A stretch of DNA of 64,000 nt from Rhynchopus sp. YZ270_cl-10 (taxonomy: Eukaryota > Euglenozoa > Diplonemea > Diplonemida > Diplonemidae). The notes beneath the pieces are model-generated. The model had not been told where the DNA came from. It saw nothing but the letters and a program-made list of their open reading frames with translations, and ran no database searches. Below are positions 33,307 to 43,575 of the stretch, piece by piece. The position numbers were made by a program, and so were the translations under genes. The DNA lies in assembly GCA_964035575.1 (NCBI GenBank), contig OZ037884.1, positions 868,001 through 932,000 on the forward strand, given 5' to 3'. Each line of letters opens with the position of its first letter. Within the stretch, counting starts at the first letter, position 1.

Positions 33307-33910
33307 GTATTGTATGTAATACAAAGCCCAATCTATTCTTCTGGAAAACTTTTATATATTTTTTTCCGTTCGTCTTTACTGTTTGATTTAGTTGCGGGGG
33401 GGGAAAAAATAATAATTTCCTCCCCCCCTTTTTTTTTGGGAAAATTCACCCAATCTTCCCAAAAGGAGGTAACGCAATGGTACGTTTTATAATTGTTGGT
33501 CCCGTTGCTTGTACCTGTCGTGTTAAATCGAAAATGTTTGGGGGGGGGGGGAAAGCTGTTTTTTGCAGCGTTTTTTTATTGTGTCTTTCAAAGGTGTGGA
33601 TGTCTCATTGCATATCTTCAAAAAAGTTTTTTTTTTGTTCTAAATCAAATTGATTATGTTTAGAAAAACCCCCCCTTTTTTTTTTTTGGTCACTCGAAGA
33701 AAACCAAAATTGTTCCCTTTCATTATTCAATTCTTACTTTCTTTTATATTTACTCTACTTAAATGTTTAATGTCAAATTACTTACTTAAAAAAAAACGAA
33801 AATACAGGCGGGATGAAGTGTGGTGAGTACAAATCGCAAAACCTATGTTTTTCTCTCTCTTTCTCTGTTTAATTTAAATGGCTTTCTGATCTCAAACGCA
33901 AATTTATTGC

Positions 33911-33946
<36 letters not shown>

Positions 33947-34174
33947 GCAAAAAAAAAAAAAAAAAGTGTTATCTTCCCCCTTCTCCGCTCTATCGCTGCT
34001 TTATACAAGAGTCGTCACGAAAAAAAAATAAAGGTTCTTCTATAGTGGAGTTCATCCTCGGGTGTCTACACTAATACAACCAAGTTTTCAAAAAAAAACC
34101 AAATTTTATTTTGTGAAGATTGTCATAAAAGGTGGCACTACACTATTATTCTCCAAGGGGCAGACTTTTTTTTT

Positions 34175-34287
34175 ATATTCGTATTCGTACAAAAGTATCG
34201 ACCGTAAAAAAAGGTCGAACTTCCAGAAAAATCCTGAAAAGGTCGAACATTAGTACGGTCGATAATTTTTTGTACGAATACAGTATT
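34175..34287. mobile_element. TTCGTAC hairpin element, copy 3
   Basis: The ends ATTCGTATTCGTACAAAA and TTTTTTGTACGAATACAG are inverted. It is internally close to copy 1 (TTCCAGAAAAATCCTGAAAA and AACATTAGTACGGTCGATAA). Confidence 0.65.
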
Positions 34288-34791
34288 TCTTTTGTAAAGT
34301 GTTAGAGAAGTTTGTATAGCACATAGCACTCCCTCCCTGACAAAAAAAAAAATTAAAACTAAAACACAAAGTTGTCAAACAAGAAAACACAAAAATAACA
34401 AAAAAACATCCAGTCAAATCCTGGATGATTCGGGCACTCAAGAAACCTAACTTTTTGGTGGGGGGGGGTGGTGACATTGTGTTGTCGATACAAACACAAA
34501 ACAAACAAAATTTTAAAAAAAAAAAAAAAAACGTACAGGCACTAGTTCCTCCAAGGTGGGCACTATAGCCGGTTGTCGACACAACAACAAAAAACTTGGG
34601 TGGGGGAAGCACATTCATCTCAGTTCAGTTCTTTTGTTTTTTTTTATTTCTTTTTTAAGCTTCCATGGGATACACATGAAAAAGAGTTCCGTGCTCTCTG
34701 CTAGACCACATCCACTTTCGGATGTTGTCAACACTCTGACCAAATATTTAAAAATTCGGAAAAAGGAAAAAAACAGAACAAAAAAAAAATG

Positions 34792-34848
34792 ACAGACCCG
34801 AATTCTCCCACCTGAGTGGGATTACTCGGCGATTGTCGACACAACAAA
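34792..34848 (+). repeat. Dispersed module CAGACCC...hairpin...GATTGTCGACACAAC + A tract
   Basis: The pattern is AGTACAGACCCGAATT, a short hairpin (TCCCACCTGAGTGGGA), ATTACTCGGC, then GATTGTCGACACAAC and A. Copies lie near 21126, 31147, 34529, 36166, 37524, 45820, 46537, 50922, 52671, 60834, 61697 and 62523. The hairpin is CCCCACTTAGGTGGGG in the 21126 copy, which keeps pairing despite changes. Some copies carry a longer 5' part (AGGCTTCGGCCAGCATTG). All are on the + strand. Confidence 0.75.
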
Positions 34849-35343
34849 ATGAAAACGAAAACGAAGCGGTAACGTCACTCAGTAGGATTTTACTGACGGC
34901 GTGCAGACCCCTTTCAAACCTGAGGGTGTCTGACCGTTTCTATTTTTTAAAAAAATTAGAAGAAGGAAAAAACTCCAAATAATTTTGGCGTCAGACCAGG
35001 GCTCCCCGATGTCTCTTTAATTATTCTCTCAGCCACAATTTTTTAGATGGAGGGGGTCAACGAAGAAAGCCTTTTTTTTTTTTCCTTTTACCTATCAGAG
35101 TTACTATCATTTTGATTTGTTTTGTTTTGACAAATTTGATGGCTCAATAATATCTCTGAACCCACGTGTGCAATTTTGTTCTCTTGATTAGATGTGATTT
35201 ATGAATTTATTTTCGTTTTTTTTTTTTTTTTTTTTTTGAAGATGTCCGCAGGCGATCGCGATTTTCTCTCGTTTTTTTTTGTGTGAAAGGATCCTCAGAG
35301 TGCGCGAAGATTCATTTTTTTTTTCTTCAAAACTGATTTTTTA

Positions 35344-35634
35344 CTGGGGGGGGGGGGGGGCGAATAAGAGATGTGGCATCTCTTATTAGGCGAACGGACG
35401 AGCCAGAAATAAAAAAAAATTTTTGGGGGGAAAAAAGCAAAAAGACATTTTCGCCGGAGGCAAAAAAAATATTTTGACCACTTTTTTGCCAGACCGGGTA
35501 GACAGGGTAAAATTTCAAAAAAAAAATTCAAGATAAAACCCTGGCGCATGCAAAAAAAAAAAAAAAAAAAATACCCCCAAAATCTCAACCTGATCTCTTA
35601 TTCGGCCCTGATCTCTTATTCGCCCCCCCCCCAG
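35344..35634. mobile_element. CTGGGGG...CCCCCAG element with TA duplication (291 bp)
   Basis: TA flanks CTGGGGG(n)CGAATAAGAGAT on the left and ATCTCTTATTCG(C)nCAG on the right. The AATAAGAGAT motif is repeated near each end. TA duplication suggests Tc1/mariner mobilisation. The inside has two short A-rich arms and no gene. Confidence 0.7.
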
Positions 35635-36257
35635 TAATAAAAAATCCCCCCTAAAAAAAAATGAAGTGCAAAGTGTATCAATTGCTTTTTATAAAAAAAA
35701 ATACACTGTCATCCACACACATACTTTCTCTCTCTCTCTCTCTGATGTCAAGTCCTCACGCAAGAGAATTTCGCAACAAAGTAGTTTTCCCCCCACTCAA
35801 GTGACGGGGTGGTCTATGGTCATAGTATTTTACATACATCATAGTGCTATACATGGTATCATCTACGGGAAGGAAACAGATTGCCAAGTAGGTAAACGTG
35901 AGTGTCCTTATACAACAGCAAACAAAATATGTAAAAAAAAATCCTCTCCCTCCTTTTTTTTGGGGGGGGTGACATTGATCAGTCAGAACCTACCTTTTTT
36001 TGTGGGCGATTGTATTGATGGAAACAAAACAAAACAAAGTCGAGGGTTCTGTTGGGACACTACATGTTTCTTCCATTTCGCCTTTTTTATTTACTGTAAA
36101 AAAAAAAAGGTTCAGGATGAACGACCTCTATACCTTGCGTAGTACAAAGGCTTCGGCCAGCATTGCGTACAGACCCGAATTATCCCACCTGGTGGGATTA
36201 CTCGGCGATTGTCGACAAAAAAAAGACAACGAACAACAGCAAAAAAAACCCCCAATA

Positions 36258-36347
36258 CAGTGGTTAAAGAAAGTTTACGCCTAAACTAATGGCGGAATTG
36301 AAATCGATGGCGGAAATTACTTTAGGCGGAACTTTCTTTAACCACTG
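36258..36347. mobile_element. CAGTGGTTAAAG miniature element with TA duplication (90 bp)
   Basis: TA flanks CAGTGGTTAAAGAAAGTT and AACTTTCTTTAACCACTG, perfect 18-bp inverted ends followed by near-inverted CGCCTAAA/TTTAGGCG. CAGT-type ends with TA are typical of Tc1/mariner-derived miniature elements. Confidence 0.8.
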
Positions 36348-36463
36348 TACCATCAACCCTTCTCTACGGTGAATTATTCCAAAAAGAAAAAAGAAGGTCG
36401 GCCGACAAATTGATTTGACCGATGGATCAAGGAGCAGCTGTCGGTAAAACACAACAAACCGAA

Positions 36464-36506
<43 letters not shown>

Positions 36507-36936
36507 AACATTTCAAACTATCCTGGGTTTTCCTGCAAAGGGGTAACTTCAATCAAAGTATGCCCCCTTTTTTTTCGGGGGGAAAATAAGACAGAAAAAG
36601 AGAAAAGGGGCTTAGGTGCATCTTATAAACTTTCTGATAAATTGACAAAACGTGTTGTCACCTCGCATTTTTTTTTCCCAGATATTTTAATTTTTCTGCT
36701 TCTTTCCATTTTATCTTAATATTTTGTAGTACTCTCCATTCCGTTAAAAAAATGGCAAAAAAGCCACAACAACAAAAACTAGTAGTATAGTGGAGTTCAT
36801 CTTAGTGTCTACACTAAAACAACCAAGTTTTCAAAAAAAAACAACAACAAAAAATGTGGCACTTGAAGCGCCGTCTAGGCTATTATGTCTCTTGGTCCCA
36901 CCCTCCCCATCCTCCCCACCCTCTCCACTCTCTGTT

Positions 36937-36990
36937 CACGGCAGACTAACCAGGGGAGCTACTAGTAGCCCCCCTGACTAGACCACCGTG
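36937..36990. mobile_element. CACGGCAGACTAACC short foldback (54 bp)
   Basis: The left CACGGCAGACTAACCAGGGG is mirrored by CCCCTGACTAGACCACCGTG around ACTAGT. The ends resemble those of the 38017-38343 element (CACGGCGGGCTAGCCAGGGG), so it is a minimal member of that family. TT lies on both outer sides. Confidence 0.6.
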
Positions 36991-37176
36991 TTCCAACCTC
37001 CGTTGAAATTTGTACGATACGTTTTTGTGCACAGATCCGTGTCGCTCACTTATCGTTTCAATTATGTTTTCCCCCCTTGTAAGGAAGTAACCAAAATTGT
37101 ATGCATCAGAGAGTGCAGATTTTCCCAGCCAGATTTTCTGTGCATTATTTAGGTCCCTTACTTCTTCTTTTTTTTC

Positions 37177-37230
37177 CCGCGGAGTGTCAGTGCCTGCGTC
37201 CCAGAGGCGTTTGCACTATCAACTTCACTT
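37177..37230 (+). repeat. Dispersed module TGCGTCCCAGAGGCGTTTGCAC...CAACTTCAC + T run
   Basis: The pattern is CGGAGTGTCAGTGCCTGCG, TCCCAGAGGCGTTTGCACT, ATCAACTTCAC and a T run. Copies lie at 39029-39080, 39659-39710, 54788-54845 and 59427-59478, with a variant at 32813-32860 and 41095-41140 (GGTGAGGCGTTTGCACTTTC). All are on the + strand. Confidence 0.7.
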
Positions 37231-38016
37231 TTTTTTCTTTCTTCTTTTTCTTTTTCCTTTTTTTTTTTTTTTTTCAACCTTGAAAGATGTGCGTGCACAG
37301 ACACATCACAGCACCATGCAAACCACGCCTTACTCTGTTATCACATTTTTCGATACTCTTTACAGCTTTGTGAAGAGAGAGAGAGAGAGAGAGTAGTAAT
37401 CAATGCGAGAAAGAAGGGTTAAGGCAAGACAGTTGTTGCACGACTGCCAAAAAAAGATCAAAAAAAAAAATTGTTGAGGACGACCTCCGTCTATATCTTT
37501 TAAGTACAATAGCCTTCGGGCGGCATTGAGTACAGATCCTGCACTAGCAGGTGATTGTCGACACAACAAAACAAAACTACCGGTAGTCAAGCGGCACACC
37601 TGCCCTCGGTAGGTTACAGTGAAGGAGAAGAAAAAAGCAAACAAACAAACAAACAAACAAACACAACTACACACCTCTACAAGCTTTAGCGATATTTTCC
37701 ATCCGAAATCTTATTTTTTTTTGTATTCTCTCTCTTTTTTTTTCCATCAATCCCACTTTTTTTGAAGGCGCCGCTACTGGCCCTGCATTTTTCGTGCAAA
37801 AGGGGTTTTTATAGATGAACCCCATCCAGCTGTATTTTATTTTATTTTGAGGATGCGATAATTTTTCTTCAAAAAACCCAAACAGAGATACTGGTGAATA
37901 TAACCAGTACGATTCTTTTTGTCCTATTTTTCTTCTTTTTTTACTCCCCCATTTACTGTGGTTGAAACATACGTACAGGAAAACAAAAATGGGGGGTACG
38001 GCTTTATTCCGATGAA

Positions 38017-38343
38017 CACGGCGGGCTAGCCAGGGGGAATACTAATGACACCACTATTCCAAATGAGCAACATTTTACGACTTAGTGTCACACCAATAAT
38101 AACACTGTTAGTGCAAGTAGTTGTGATTATTGGTGTAGCACTTACAGGATACTAATGACACCACTATTCCAAATGGGTAGCATTTTACGACTTAGTGTCA
38201 CACCAAGAATACCACTACTTGTTTAACAGTGGTCGTTGCGACCAGTAGTTTCACTAGTAGTTGTGATTATTTGGTTCACTAAGTCTAAAATGCTACCCAT
38301 TTGATGAACTAGTGGTGTCATTAGTATCCCCTAGCCCGCCGTG
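38017..38343. mobile_element. CACGGCGGGCTAG inverted-repeat element (327 bp)
   Basis: The ends CACGGCGGGCTAGCCAGGGG and CCCCTAGCCCGCCGTG are inverted. The repeat continues inward through ATACTAATGACACCACTA and GCATTTTACGACTTAGTG. The left arm is present twice in tandem (near 38040 and 38152), a secondary duplication. AA lies on both outer sides. Confidence 0.8.
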
Positions 38344-38397
38344 AAGAAACGTCTATTTTCTTTTGGGGGGGGGAGGCAACACGATACGATATATATA

Positions 38398-38440
38398 CCG
38401 CACACTACTTTTGTGAGCAAAAAAAACGTGTCACATCATT
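38398..38440 (+). repeat. Dispersed repeat CCGCACACTACTTTTGTGAGC
   Basis: The sequence recurs at about 61292-61350 with the same following GTGTCAC. It is a two-copy repeat of unknown type. Confidence 0.45.
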
Positions 38441-38618
38441 CACTCCCCTCCCTCAAACCGTGCTCCGCAAACGTCACCACTTAACAGGTGTGAGATATCG
38501 TGCGTCAACCGAACACTTTTTTCCCCAACACTCAATCTGCCTTGCGGGGCAAACTATTTTTTTACCTCACCCCCCCTACCCAACTTAGGGTGATACAAAA
38601 AAATATCTGACACCTATT

Positions 38619-38685
38619 TGGTGCTCCTGGGGTCGATATATTGACATGTCGCTGACAGGTCGTCGACCGATTGCCCATAGCACCA
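38619..38685. mobile_element. TGGTG...CACCA element, short form, 5-bp duplication CTATT
   Basis: The ends TGGTGCTCC and TAGCACCA are flanked on both sides by CTATT. The body, read on the minus strand, has the GACCTGTCA/GACATGTCAA repeats of the family. Confidence 0.75.
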
Positions 38686-38704
38686 CTATTTTATTCTTCT
38701 TTTG

Positions 38705-38935
38705 TTATTTACCGAAAATGCATCCCCTCAAAAAGGCTTGCATTTGGGCCAAGGTGGTATGCATAGATCTATAGAAAATCCACTGATTGTAGTGCATGGG
38801 TAAAGCGTAAAAGCACTCCCCAGTATGGTCGTATTGTCTTGGCTCTGAGGGATCGATGAGAAGACAATATTCACTCTGTCGAGTGTCTCCGTGCAGGCAA
38901 AGGTGGATCTGATATAGCAGAGCGTTTCCTAACAT
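38705..38935 (-). CDS. Candidate small protein, 76 aa, function unknown
   Basis: The frame starts MLGNALLYQIHLCLHGD, contains QSEYCLLIDPSEPRQYDHTG and GECFYALPMHYNQWIFYRSM, and ends RGCIFGK. It has mixed, non-repetitive codon use in a stretch without homopolymers, which sets it apart from nearby ORFs. No family is recognised. The ATG is preceded by AACGTTGAG. It could equally be a last exon, since a GTAAAAA donor-like site lies about 60 bases upstream on this strand after FVNL. A chance ORF is possible. Confidence 0.4.
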   Translation of the reverse strand: MLGNALLYQIHLCLHGDTRQSEYCLLIDPSEPRQYDHTGECFYALPMHYNQWIFYRSMHTTLAQMQAFLRGCIFGK

Positions 38936-41675
38936 CTCAACGTTAATTCTTTCGTGTTTATTTTTTTTTTAGTTTTATTTTTTTTTACCAAGTTGACGAA
39001 AGCAGAGGGGTTTAAGTTCATTTTATACGGAGTGTCAGTGTTCTGCGTCCCAGAGGCGTTTGCACTACCAACTTCACTTTTATATGCGCTCATATCCCAC
39101 GCTTTGCGTGAACTCGACTGAAATCCGTTTTCAAGCACGTTTCAACTATTTTATGTCTTGCTTTTCTCTCAAATGGAAAGTAGAAAATTTTTTCTATTTA
39201 TTTTTTGCCAACGGTATTTTGAAAAAGGATAAGATGTAAGGGTCGACTCATGTTCAGATCATCTTGTAATGTCTCTTCATGGGGAAGTACTTTGGTCATC
39301 TTGCCGAAAACAAAACAAAAAAAAACAATCTTTATTCTCTTTCTCAAGGTGTGTCTGAAAACCAGTCATTCAGCCTCAACTTGAAGTACACAAAAAAGTG
39401 TACATTTTTTTTGGGCTCGGCCACACCATCTCAATTACCATAGTTCGGAAACGACAAGAGGTCGTTTTCTTTTAGTTCTTTTCTTTTGCTTTATTTACTA
39501 GCCCTGGTGGCACAGTGTTGTTTAGTTTCGTTTGTTAGTTTTGTTTGTTTATTCTGGTGCTCAAAGTGGCGAGAGGCTTGAGTCCGACTCTCATCCTTTT
39601 TTTTCTTTCTTTTCCTCACCACCTGAAAATGCAACACTCCGGAGGGTTCGATGACCCATGCGGAGTGTCAGTGCCTGCGTCGCTGAGGCGTTTGCATTAT
39701 CAACTTCACTTTATTTGTTTCTTTTTTTTTTTGAATTGATCGCAAAACGCCCCCCTCTTCACGTGAGCTTTTTGTGTCATGGTATTTTCCAAAAAACCGA
39801 TTTCATAAAAAAAATTATACTGTGACTAAGACACGGCTTAGGTTCATCTTTTATCTTCTTTTTTTCTTTTTGAACAAAAAAGAAAATATTTGTTTTTGTA
39901 CCATTTTTTTTGTCAGACGCGGATTTTTACCCTTCACAGATTTTCTTCTCTTTGCCGCTGCTTTTCGTATCCAAAAGACGAGGCGTTTTGCAACTCTTTG
40001 TTTCATAGAGAGTAGAATTTTCAAAAAAAAAAAAAAAATGAAAAATTTTAATAAGAAAAGAGAGTTCAGTGTAACGGGGGGGTGTGGTGTTCGCGATATC
40101 GTGTGCCTTTCGTCTTATTTTGATCAATGCCATGTGCACTGATCAAACCTATGCTTGCTTAGGTGAGAAAAGCAACCCCGAGAGCGTTTTTAGCCTTCAT
40201 CTTACAAGCATTTTTTGTTTTTTGTTTGTGTTTTGTTTTTTGTAGTTTCTTTAGGTCTGGTCTGTGCACAGTGAAGTCAGATCTTCTTTCAAGGTTATTT
40301 TTTATATTTTTTTTTTGGTCTTTCCAGAGGTTTCCTCATACGGCCAGGTAGTGAGTAGTCAGGTGGGGAGCGTACTGTGAGTAATAAAAATATCAACACG
40401 GAATATACATTACACACTCTACGCACCCAAAAAAAACTCTGCTTTCTTTTCGTTTGATTTGAAAGTATACGCTAACTTCTTCCTTTTATCCTAATAAGTG
40501 ACGAGAGACACGTTCATCTTACGTTTTCTGTTCTTTTATTTTCGGCCTCAAGGAGGTTTCCTCTTCACGGGCCAGGTAGTCAGGGAGCGTATTGCAGTAA
40601 TAAAAATATCAACCACAGAATATTTATTGCACACTTTACGCACAAAACAAAGTATATACAGATGATCGACGGTGGTCACCCTATTAAGAAACACCCCTTT
40701 TTAAACCTTCCCCTTTTTCAACGATGAACTCTTGAGAGTTGTTCATCTTTCAAAAAAAAAAAAATGGTATTTTTTTCTCGTATAGTGCAGACTGCATGAG
40801 ACATGCTTTTACCAATATTTTTTTTGTGATACGATATGCACGAGAGAGATGCATTTCATCTAAACATTTTCTGAAGGTGACTAGGCACGAGTAGCAATAA
40901 CACACAAAAAAACAAAAATGCGTGGAGTTCACACGAGAAAAAAGCGAGGTGTCCACACGTCGTCAATTTTTCAAAAAAAAGGGGGAAAAAGGGGGAAAAA
41001 AAAACAAAATGACTGATGAATAAACCAAAGAACAAGCTAATCAGCATGCATGAGAGGCTTAGGGTCATCTTAATAAAATTTTCTTTCTTTGGAACCTGCG
41101 TCTGCCGATGTAAGGTGAGGCGTTTGCACTTTCAACTTCTTTTTTTAAGGTGACTATGCACGAGAGGCTTAGGATCATCTTATAAACTTTTCTCTTTTTT
41201 TCTTTCTACTAAGATATGTGTACGTACACGAGGTATCTTCATCTTTTCAGCTTCTCTTTTTACTGTGCATTAGAAGATGACCTGCTTGCGGTGGGTTGGT
41301 GGTTGCACCGCCCCCCCGTTCACATCGGTGCGGGTACGCTTGCATTTTTTTCTTTAGATCTTCTTCTGTGTCGGTTCTAGAGTTAGCTATCTGAGATGCC
41401 TTTTTAAAAAAAGTGTTTAGTATAGTGGAGCACACTCTAGGGTGGCTAATACAACCAAGTTTTCAAAAAAAAAAAAAACAAAAAAAACGGCGATATTTCT
41501 TTCATCGGCAGTCGCCATCCCTCACACCTCCATTCCCATCCCAAAAAAACAAAAATGGTCTTATGTCCAACCCCCCAAAAAACAAACTTTCAAACTCCCC
41601 CCATTTTTTTTCGTTCAATTTTAAATTTGATGACATTTCCCTCTTTTTTTCCTTTTTCAAATTCTTTTTTTACGT
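38936..41675. other. Intergenic: modules in + orientation, no gene
   Basis: TGCGTC modules lie at 39029 and 39659, two AGTAATAAAAATATC modules at 40329 and 40553, TAAGC hairpin modules at 39821, 41046 and 41147, a CAACCAAG module at 41421, and a GTTTTCTTTTAG hairpin (AACGACAAGAGGTCGTT) at about 39450. Confidence 0.55.
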
Positions 41676-42884
41676 CTTTTCAACTTACCTTCCTTCACCC
41701 CCCCCTGTAAGGGCAACCGTAGGTGAAGTAAGGTATAGTATTGAAATCGATGTGGGGGGGGGGGAGTAAAGGGTCAATTTTACAAAACCAGATTTTGAGG
41801 AAAATTTTAGCCGAAAATGGGCCCCACGTATAAGCAACCGGGCTCATATTTCTCAAAATTTAAGTGGTCAAAAAATTGTCCAATTTTCGAGATTGACCCC
41901 ACCACTGCACGGGCGGAGCCCAAAAATGCAAATAAGTACCCCTTTTAATTTGTTCTCTTGAAATGTGTAATTTCAAGTTTTCGCGAAAAAAAATATGAAC
42001 TGATCCTACAAGGGTTGAAGGAAGGTGGTTGAAAATTACAATAACAACAAGAACAACTAATTGCTAAGAAAACAAGTAATTGCTATCGGAAAAAAAACGG
42101 GGTGTGATGTGGAACTCCATCCTGTAGAAATAATCTACAACACGCCCAGCATTCTGCTCTTCTGCAGGTATGCTAACGCTCTTCGTACGCTGCCAGATCC
42201 ACTGGGACGCCAGCATCTGAAACGTTCAAGAAGGGGGGCTGTCCTCTTCGTCCAGCACCATCTGCTCGATAGCGTTGTTGGACGTCGGCTCGGCAGGCTC
42301 GGCGTGGTCCAGCTCGTTTTTGTCCACAGGCTCCCCACATTGTCGTCGTCGTTGGAGCAGTGCGGAAGGAACACAGAATGCACAGACTACAACACATCGA
42401 TCACACCAGGCGCATCAGCACCTCCAGCAAATCGCCAGGATGCTACGGTGGTTTCGAAAATCGCGCGGGGTTTTCCACAGCACACCCCGCATTTTTCTTA
42501 GCAATTACTTGTCCTTGTTGTTATTGTTGCTTTCAACCACCTTCCTTCAACCCTTGTAGGATCATTGTTATTTTTTTCGCGAAAACATGAAATTACACAT
42601 TTCAAGAGAACAAATTAAAAAGGGTCCTTATTTGCATTTTTGGGCTCCGCCCGTGCAGTGGTGGGGTCAATCTCGAAAATTGGACAATTTTTTGACCACT
42701 TAAATTTTGAGAAATATGAGCCCGGTTCCTTATACGTGGGGCCCATTTTCGGCTAAAATTTTCCTCAAAATCTGGTTTTGTAAAATTGACCCTTTACTCC
42801 CCCCCCACATCGATTTCAATACTATACCTTACTTCACCTACGGTTGCCCTTACAGGGGGGTGAAGGAAGGTAAGTTGAAAAAGG
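41676..42884 (-). mobile_element. Complete long-inverted-repeat element (about 1.2 kb)
   Basis: The arms of about 385 bp (41676-42067 and 42501-42884) are inverted copies of each other, with outer ends TTTTCAACTTACCTTCC / GGAAGGTAAGTTGAAAA. The inner unit (42074-42510) is itself bounded by ACAAGTAATTGCT-type inverted ends. On the minus strand it holds the conserved frame PVDKNELDHAEPAE...DEEDSPPS and a stop. The element is long-armed like foldback or Mutator-type elements. The target duplication is unclear because the right side is followed directly by a tandem copy of the arm. Confidence 0.75.
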
Positions 42885-43143
42885 GTCCTTATTTGCATTT
42901 TTGGGCTCCGCCCGTGCAGTGGTGGGGTCAATCTCGAAAATTGGACAATTTTTTGACCACTTAAATTTTGAGAAATATGAGCCCGGTTCCTTATACGTGG
43001 GGCCCATTTTCGGCTAAAATTTTCCTCAAAATCTGGTTTTGTAAAATTGACCCTTTACTCCCCCCCCACATCGATTTCAATACTATACCTTACTTCACCT
43101 ACGGTTGCCCTTACAGGGGGGGTGAAGGAAGGTAAGTTGAAAA
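42882..43143 (+). repeat. Tandem extra copy of the 261-bp arm segment
   Basis: AGGGTCCTTATTTGC recurs exactly 261 bp after its start at 42621 and the whole segment to GTAAGTTGAAAA is repeated almost without change. This looks like a very recent duplication or a junction produced by rearrangement. Confidence 0.85.
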
Positions 43144-43575
43144 CGGGGTGTGCTGTGGAAAACCCCGCGTGATTTTCGAAAGCACCGTAGCATCCAAGCG
43201 ATTTGCTGGAGGTGCTGCTGTGCCTGGTGTGATCGACGTGTTGTCGTTTGTGCATTCTGTGCTTCTTCCGCACTGCTCCAACGACGACGACACTGCGTGG
43301 GACCCTGTGGACAAAAATGAGCTGGAACACGCCGAGCCTGCCGAGACTACGTCCAACAACGCTATCGATCAGATGGTGCTGGATGAAGAGGACAGCCCCC
43401 CTTCTTGAACATTTCAGATGCTGGCGTCCCAGTGGGTCTGGCAGCGTACGAAGAGCGTTATCATACCTGCAGAAGAGCAGAGTGCTGGGTGTGTTGTAGG
43501 TTACTTCTACAGGGTGGAGTTCCACAGCACACGCCGTTTTTTTTCCGATAGCAATTACTTGTTTTTTTTTACATT
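43141..43575 (+). mobile_element. Fourth copy of the ACAAGTAATTGCT inner unit, + orientation
   Basis: The inner unit is in the orientation opposite to that at 42074-42510, joined to the duplicated arm. The plus strand has an 86-codon open frame (43148-43408) ending PPS and TGA. It includes FAGGAAVPGVIDVLSFVHSV upstream of the conserved PVDKNELEHAEPAE tail, so this copy has the longest open stretch. It may be the C-terminal remnant of a transposase; I cannot name the family. Confidence 0.65.

Larger units (their letters stand above)
29995..34174. other. Intergenic: long A/T tracts and modules
   Basis: The 3' flank of the RRM gene begins with an A run (about 30030-30045). Contents include GTATATGAAA-type modules (30622, 32699), a GTCGACACAAC module (31147-31195), a TTCGTAC hairpin element in opposite orientation (32377-32476), a TGCGTC module (32813-32860), the 133-bp TGGTGTT element (33174-33306) and A runs of about 29 and 17 bases near 33915-33965. 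ORFs here are homopolymer artefacts. Confidence 0.55.
34288..38016. other. Intergenic with modules and three miniature elements
   Basis: GTCGACACAAC modules lie at 34529, 34792, 36166 and 37524. Elements lie at 35344-35634, 36258-36347 and 36937-36990. A T run of about 35 lies at 36470-36504, with (GA)n near 37375 and (AAAC)n near 37640. No gene is seen. Confidence 0.55.

Noticed and set aside
33820-34074. Lys-rich small protein
   Set aside because: It is produced by a 29-base A run and has no other protein-like features.
39440-39480. Rho-independent terminator (AACGACAAGAGGTCGTT followed by T's)
   Set aside because: The hairpin plus T run looks bacterial, but the window is eukaryotic and T runs are everywhere.
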